From contig JAQPZY010001184.1 in NCBI GenBank assembly GCA_029931535.1, positions 558,001-622,000 of the forward strand: a stretch of 64,000 bases of DNA. Reading direction: 5' to 3'. The notes under the pieces were generated by a model, which saw nothing but the letters and a program-made list of their open reading frames with translations, ran no database searches and was not told the origin of the DNA. Below are positions 58,031-64,000 of this stretch, in pieces. Numbering within the stretch: the stretch's first letter is position 1; each line of letters opens with the position of its first letter. Origin of the DNA: Margaritifera margaritifera (lineage: Eukaryota; Mollusca; Bivalvia; Unionida; Margaritiferidae). The translations under genes and the position numbers were made by a program.

Positions 58031-58161
58031 AAACATTTCACCAGAGAGGTCTGTACAACAATATTTACAATCAACTGCAGAGAGGATCAACAGTGAAATA
58101 GACGCTTTTCTAAAGCAACAAGGAGAACAATTAGACAGAGATTTCAGTGATAAAATCTAAC
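58031..58161 (+). other. Short coding-like segment, glutamine-rich helix
   Basis: An open stretch reading 'VQQYLQSTAERINSEIDAFL' followed by 'KQQGEQLDRDFSDKI' and a stop. Its helical, charged character resembles the segment at 55690-55830. Family unknown; it may belong with the pseudogene at 58481. Confidence 0.3.
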
Positions 58162-58480
58162 AAATTGACCAAAAAAAGACAGAAGGTAACAAGAACAAGA
58201 GAAACTCGCATCAAAGCATGACAAAAGCTCTTGAAAACAACTTACCCATTTATCTATTACTGATTTGAATCATAAGACCAAAACGATAAAGCATATAATA
58301 TTCGCTGAAATTTTAAACTAGTTACATGCTGAGTTAAACAATCTAAAACAGATACAAAAGAGTATACAGTGGTACAAAATTAAGGTGAAAGACATCACCA
58401 TTTCTTGCAGAAGCGATGATCTTTTGAAGTTGAATAACCAAAACATCTTCTTGACATAAAAAGATTGCTGGTTACCAGAG

Positions 58481-58929
58481 TTGCTTACACCAAGAAATAT
58501 AGAGCAAGGCATTATGAAAGGGAAATTGAGAAAGTTACGATCCGGTGCAGCTAATGTACAATATACTGTTACTGACGTTTTCCAATTTGCGTTGTTTGGT
58601 AAAAAGTTCAGAATACCACTTGACTTTCAGATACGAACAGATCATTGTCCACTGTATCCTTGTACCCCTTTACATGATTTCAGATATAACAATACATTGG
58701 ACAAAGTCTCTGAAACGATAGGAGGTGGAAACCAATACTACAAACTGGAAAACTGACTTACAGTACTTCAGAATCAACTTCTCAATCGATAAATGAAATT
58801 GCTTTCAATTATAACCAACTCACTAAGGAGAGCATTATAGACATAGCAACTTATACAGCTTTAACAAATCTCAGACTTGATTCTCCCAGAATGAACCCAA
58901 AGAGTGTTTTGACAAAGTACGCAAAATAG
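58481..58929 (+). pseudogene. Broken gene of unknown family
   Basis: A 91-codon open frame (58481-58756) with balanced composition: 'LRSGAANVQYTVTDVFQFAL', then 'FGKKFRIPLDFQIRTDHCPL' and 'GGGNQYYKLEN'. It is followed at once in another frame by a second open stretch to 58929 ('INEIAFNYNQLTKESIIDIA', 'LRLDSPRMNPKSVLTKYAK'). The abrupt hand-over suggests one frameshift in an originally longer protein. No family is recognised. It lies convergent with, and about 0.9 kb from, the Polinton-type polymerase remnant at 59838-60540, so it could be another gene of the same element. Confidence 0.45.
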
Positions 58930-59260
58930 AAAAAGTGTTAAAAACATATCAAAGATTATAGAAGGTCTGCTAAATATGGTTTATTCCCATGGTTTTTAGA
59001 CGAGGCAACAGTTTACAGAAGCCATGATGTATTTTTTTAAAATAATAACCAAAGCATAATGAAATTAGAAACATCAATGTTGACAATTTTATAATGTTAA
59101 TCATTGTATCTGGCTTGAATTGAGAACTACACATCATAACATATTGTTGGTACTGGTCAAAATGAGCTAATGTTGAACAAGGTAACCACCTACAGATAAA
59201 ATGAAAAAAGTGTAGACGTGCACACAATTAACATTTATTTCGTGCCTGATACTCAAGCCT
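58930..59260. other. Unannotated stretch
   Basis: Nothing recognisable. Confidence 0.4.
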
Positions 59261-59404
59261 ATATTTAAAAACAATCAGCTAAAATCAATTGTGTTTTAGG
59301 CATATCATATATTTAAAAACAATCAGCTAAAATCAATTGTGTTTGAGGCATATCATATATTTAAAAACAATCAGCTAGAAGCAATTGTGTTTGAGGCATG
59401 TTTG
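59261..59404. repeat. 48 bp tandem repeat, three units
   Basis: 'atatttaaaaacaatcagct' starts at 59261, 59309 and 59357; units differ by a few substitutions. Confidence 0.93.
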
Positions 59405-59834
59405 CTTGCAGTCTTGTTTCACAATAAATAAATGGTATAGTAAGTTCAAAGTTCAAAGTATAATAGACCTAAAGGTACTTCATAACATTATAATTTAGTT
59501 GTGGAGTGACTAATTTTTAAAAAAGGCAATGTTTGCACTTAATCTGTTAGAGACTGACTACAAAATCTTTTTGGATTACATCGTTATCATCTGTCCAACT
59601 TTTCTGTTCAACATGACTTGCAACAGAAATTGGTTATTCAATGATGAAAATGTGATTATGATAGATTCAGAGGATAAATTAGATAAGGTTCCGCTTTAAA
59701 GTCAGTAAGTACTTCTGGAGAGAGGGAAATGTATAATGTGAAGTTGTGTGCTTACATAGCATAGGGTAATGTATTTATGTTGTTTAGCAAAAAACTCTTG
59801 TCGTCATAATAATTCAGTGCTACTTTGTTCATTT
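59405..59834. other. Unannotated stretch
   Basis: Nothing recognisable. Confidence 0.4.
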
Positions 59835-60540
59835 TTATCTTGTAAATTTCATGATTGTATGATCTTTATAAATTAATCTCCTGGTAATTTTAGTTTGACT
59901 AAATAGACAATCTTTGAACATTTCGAAATTTAAATTCTTTATATTCACACATTTTGTTATTCCCTTACAGAATTTCTTTTCATCTTTGTCCGTTTTAAAG
60001 GAGTAAACCTTGCTACGAAGGCCACATAACTCTTTAATGGGAACAGCGTTTAACTCATCCTTGAAAAGTCCAGGAACTTTCTTATTCATTTGTGGGATGT
60101 CGTCATTTGACATGTTTGCGTCATTTAGTGATGAGTACAACTTTTGTGCTGGTGGTATAGTTGTTTTGTTTTTAGTGATGAGTACAACTTTTGTGCTGGT
60201 GGTATAGCTGTTTTGTTATACCTTTCAAAGATGTATTCATATGGGTAAGCTTCTTTCATCAAATTTTTAGACTGCACATTTATAAATTGTTTCAGTGTTT
60301 CTGTAAATTTTTCATCACTTTATATGTTAGCCATCTGTTATATGGTCCATGAATCTAAAGCTGTCTAAAAAAACAAACCTGCTTGTCCTTTTAATTGTTA
60401 TTTCTTTTCATTCTTTCATAAACCTATCAACTATTAAATCCTTATTAAATGAAATATATTGTTTCATCGCTGTTTGGTATGATTTTTACATCCTCATCTG
60501 GATCATTTTTTTAAAAATTGTAATAAAAAGATGGTTGCGC
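59835..60540 (-). pseudogene. Polinton/Maverick-type DNA polymerase B remnant
   Basis: Minus-strand fragments of a protein-primed family B DNA polymerase as carried by Polintons/Mavericks and related virus-like elements. The clearest part is the C-terminus (60140-59835, 101 codons), with 'CGLRSKVYSFKTD', 'KFCKGITKC' and 'MFKDCLFSQTK'. Upstream on the minus strand are 'YPYEYIF', 'YSSLNDANMSNDDI' and, more broken, 'FRFMDH'-like text near 60350. The central polymerase motifs expected between these blocks are missing, so a large internal deletion is likely. A 47 bp tandem duplication (60124-60217) shifts the frame. The copy is inactive. The polymerase identity is from motif recall and needs a profile search. 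Confidence 0.7.
60124..60217. repeat. 47 bp tandem duplication inside the polymerase remnant
   Basis: 'tttagtgatgagtacaactt' starts at 60124 and 60171 and the two 47 base units are almost identical. Not being a multiple of three, it breaks the minus-strand frame. Its near identity shows that the duplication is much younger than the rest of the decay. Confidence 0.93.
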
Positions 60541-60871
60541 TAGTAATTTTTTTTTTTCTTTTCTTTTACTTTTGTTATCTCCTCTATACGGTTGGATTGA
60601 TAAGAAATTATATATTGCACCAGTGCTCCAAAAATGCATACTATTTAAGATTATCAGTGCCGTGCGAAAATATCTCTTATGAGCCATATTGCATGTTTTG
60701 TAATTAGTTTTCATGGAAGAACATAAAATGAAAGATTCATCTTTTAATACGTGGTGTAGAGAGAAAAAAAAAATCAGAAAACACAGAAATCCAAAAGTTG
60801 ATGCGATATTAATAGCGATGAATAGTGAAACACAATATCCAGTCTTTTATCAAGATTACTATTCTTAATAG
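60541..60871. other. Unannotated stretch
   Basis: AT-rich with a T-run near 60548. Nothing recognised. Confidence 0.4.
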
Positions 60872-61097
60872 TATACCGTTTGTACCTGCTTATAAGTCAA
60901 GTCAAACTGCAAACAACCTAGACCCTGATCTGCCGTCGCATAATGCGCCGGCAGATCATGGTCTATGTTTTTTTGTTCTACTGATTACTCATAACAAACT
61001 GCATAGACTCAGATCTGCCGGCACATTATGCCACGGCAGATCTCGGTCTGTGCAGTTTGAAGTTTGACTCCACTTATAAACGAGTGCAGACGGCAAG
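60872..61097. mobile_element. Palindromic MITE, copy 2 (first copy at 36311-36500)
   Basis: The left arm 'ctgcttataagtcaagtcaa' + 'actgcaaac' pairs with the right arm 'gtttgaagtttgactccact' + 'tataaacgag'. The interior contains 'gatctgccgtcgcataatgc' and its inverted relative 'cacattatgccacggcagat'. It shares arms and interior with the element at 36311-36500. Confidence 0.75.
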
Positions 61098-63330
61098 TTT
61101 AGCTTGCATTTGAGCACACCTTCCTGGCACTTTCATCCATACGCCTTTTCATGCCAAACGCAGATTTCATTATTTTCATCTCGCATTTAATGTTTATGAT
61201 CTGTTCTTAAACCCTCTCTCATTCAAATGATATCAGTCTTGTGAGAAGTAACCGGCTTGGTTCTGTCTTCAAACTTAAACAATGAATCGATGAAAAGAAT
61301 CAATAATTTAATACCTGATCGAAAACAAAGCATTGTGTTAATTATCATTACATATTCGACTAAATCAGAATCAGTATGTTATACAATAGCTATTTTCGTT
61401 TTAAGATTGAAGGAACTAATTACGTCATAATTCGTCTCATTATAACGATATCCATGGGACCCATAGAGTATACGGCCTTATAGTAAAACCGCCTTATAAT
61501 GAAGTACATGATACATATACTGGCCTTATAAAAAGAGCCATGTTACAACGAAGGGCCTTATAGCGAGGGAATATTGTGGTTGATCACAGTCTGACACGTT
61601 TCAGAGATCCCCGAGGGCAAAAATAATTTGAAAGAATAACGCAGCTCTAGATCTCTGTAATAAAACATAATTGATATTTAAACAACAGCTTTTATTTTCT
61701 TTTCTTTCAAAAAGGGCACCAACTGTTGCGGACCAACCGACAAAAGGTCAAAGGCCTATGCTATATCCCTTGCATCCATTCATCTTTGAAGCGCGGAATT
61801 AAAAGGTGCATTTACATAAACAATATTTCGGAAAGACAATACAAAACGTGTGTACTATAAAAAATAAAAAAATAAAAAACTTTGACGCAAAGTTATGTGT
61901 CAAAATTTCATCTGACGGCGCATTATATTTCACTGTCAAAAGAACTATTTATATTGTCCTTTCTGTTATATCACAATTGTATGGGTACAATTTATCGTCG
62001 AACGGCTTTTACAACTTCTGTTTAAGTACACAGATCCAAGAAATCAATCAAAATTACTAACATCACAAAATTATTAGGTAGTGAAATTTTGTACGAACGG
62101 TCTGTTTTGTCGTCGTCATTTTCGTCATCGTCATTTCCATCAAATACTGCTTTGCTTTTGATCGGTATATTATCTCGAATCGTCTTTCTGGCACAAGAAA
62201 ATACTCAACGTTCAATGTTTCATGTTATTTCTCACGGGAGATATGGTATACTTATAAATAAACAGAGGGCTGATTTTATATCGCTAGTTGTTTTGAGATG
62301 CTCCTTTGCAGGGAGGCTTGCGTTGGCTTATCAATAATAACAGCTGGTATTTATTTGCGCAATCCTGTTCCTTGCCTGTCAACTCACACACCTCATAATT
62401 TGGTATACGCCTTAAGTGTAGCACCATTCAATACAAAAATAGCAACTTTTATCACTACATCACTAACATACAAAAGAAACATTATTCGCTCTCAGCTTAT
62501 TTAGTTCTTGAATCATTTTAAACAATTTTAAAATAAATGCAAGTTCAAATATTCAAATTAATAATATAAGATGTCCTAAAACCAAAACGTTTTCATATAA
62601 AATACTTAGACGTTATCGCAAAATTATTGATTTATTTTATATTGATTTTATGATGTAGTTTTGTGAGGTGTGAATCGCAAAAATTAGGTGAATAGAATCA
62701 TTTTACAGGATTTTCGATATTTTTTTAAATATAGGGATCAATTTTGCTAATAAGCTATGCACATTTTAGGAGAAAGTATGAACAGAGACAGTGTAAACTA
62801 TTTTTATATACAATCTTGAAAATTCTTCAAAATGAAGAAAAATAATCTACATTGATTACGGACTACTAAATAAAAGACAAATGGTGGGTTGATCCCCGAC
62901 CCACAGCTATCTATGTATTTTTATTTTTTTAAATAATAAAAATAAAAGTCAAATGCATTAAAATAATATTTAGTTTGCCTCAACGGCAATGAAATCGATT
63001 GATTCATGAAGACTGGAAATTCACACAATTCGTCAGTGAACATACACATCCATACGTGCCAAGTCGAACTTACCTTGACTCCGGTTGAATATCATACTTT
63101 TCCTTGTGCATCATCCTGAAACTGGCACAGTATTGGTTTCAACAGAGTACTGGACTGGCAAAGGTATGTATGTACAAGTAGACAATATTTTCAGTCAAAG
63201 AATTACAAGGCCTCCTCACATGATGTATAAACCATCAATTACCACCTCAAAGCTGCTGCAACAAAAGTATAGTTCATCGCCGAGTTTCCGGGAATCAACA
63301 CAGCTTCACGCGCATGTGCGATTAAGATCA

Positions 63331-63333
<3 letters not shown>
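61098..63333. other. Unannotated stretch with a small CTTATA-rich patch
   Basis: Bases 61440-61575 contain several irregular copies of 'ggccttata' separated by 15-40 bases, possibly a decayed repeat. Small frames at 61806-62060 and 62089-62504 have no recognised domain. No gene call. Confidence 0.35.
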
Positions 63334-63415
<82 letters not shown>

Positions 63416-63417
63416 TC
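63334..63417. repeat. (CT)n microsatellite
   Basis: CT dinucleotides with one 'a' interruption near 63409. Confidence 0.97.
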
Positions 63418-64000
63418 GTGGGATACACTGGCTCTCTCTTAGAGGGCACTGGTCAAAGATTTGATTATACTTTTTCAGGTTTCTAAGAAACGTTTGTGGA
63501 ATGATTGTCCTTGGGTAAGTCAAGGACTAATGCGACACATAAATCGTGTAAACAGGATACAGGTAACAATTTAAATAAACAAACAAACGATTTTAAATAA
63601 AATCAGACACACGAGTTGATATATAACCTGTGTCTTTCCAGGCCATTGACAACAGAAAACAACAAGAACAGCAACAACAGTAATGATGATGAGATTGATG
63701 ATTGTCACTGTTGTCATGGTGATGATTAAAATAAGTAGTCAACATTGGAGGCTGTTTTAGGAAATATTCGCCATATTCGGTATACTTGTCCATCAAGACA
63801 GGAAAACCCATTCTATGGCGGTTAGTTTTACGCAGACACTTCCTAATACGACCAAAATACTAGTATTTGGTCATCTAAGTGTTTGGTCTGAGCACTGGTG
63901 TATTGTTTACCTTCTAAACCTTCCCCGGATCCCGTGTGTGGGGATTGCATTGACACTCCAAATAAGTAGTGCCAACATACTGCATGATTGTAACTTTCCA
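63418..64000. other. Unannotated stretch to window end
   Basis: Contains an 'aacaacaagaacagcaacaa' low-complexity patch near 63655. Nothing else. Confidence 0.4.

Overview
This is a eukaryotic, gene-poor, AT-rich genomic window from an animal. It has no bacterial gene organisation, no operons and no recognisable host protein-coding gene. The repeats point to a mollusc, probably a bivalve: blocks of diverged ~150-165 bp tandem repeats with 'gaccttgacc' motifs and CCGT/ACGG traces (like the Pearl-type repeats known from bivalves), very abundant TA, CA, CT and CATA microsatellites, CAGTGGCGGC-ended hAT miniature elements, and metazoan LINE, mariner and Polinton remnants. The taxon is an inference; no marker gene is present. 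Layout. 0-7 kb: a 5'-truncated, frame-broken CR1/L2-like LINE (393-2475), lying between two inverted copies of a ~147 bp dispersed repeat, with a ~163 bp satellite block and a 48 bp minisatellite. 7-19 kb: non-coding DNA with microsatellites, a TTAGG-like array, a tRNA-type SINE candidate and several minisatellites. 19-24 kb: three members of a PIF/Harbinger-like miniature family; one is split by an 874 bp solo LTR inserted in its TA tract. 24-27 kb: a hAT MITE with its target duplication, then a minus-strand retroelement with an intact 362-codon zinc-knuckle ORF1, no ORF2 and a poly(A) tail (a half-LINE arrangement). 28-33 kb: a ~45 bp satellite ending exactly at the TA target of a decayed mariner, then a Pearl-like block and a second LTR candidate inside a CATA array. 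34-46 kb: a tRNA-derived SINE inside a GTA repeat, a tyrosine-recombinase remnant (Crypton/DIRS type), and three more CAGTGGCGGC hAT MITEs with 8 bp target duplications, one carrying a second nested hAT element. 49-53 kb: a minus-strand LINE reverse-transcriptase remnant beside a 45 bp minisatellite, then three consecutive inverted-repeat elements. 53-61 kb: coding-like remnants of unknown family, a third Pearl-like block, a decayed Polinton/Maverick-type DNA polymerase B fragment, and the second copy of a palindromic MITE also seen at 36.3 kb. 61-64 kb: nothing recognisable except a CT microsatellite. The window is best read as a stratified transposon landscape. Insertion order can be recovered at several places from target duplications and nesting: LTR into MITE, hAT into hAT, SINE into microsatellite, mariner at a satellite edge. 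The only long undamaged reading frame of clear family is the ORF1 at 25410-26498. Coordinates of repeats were read by eye and are good to a few bases; identities are estimates, not alignments.
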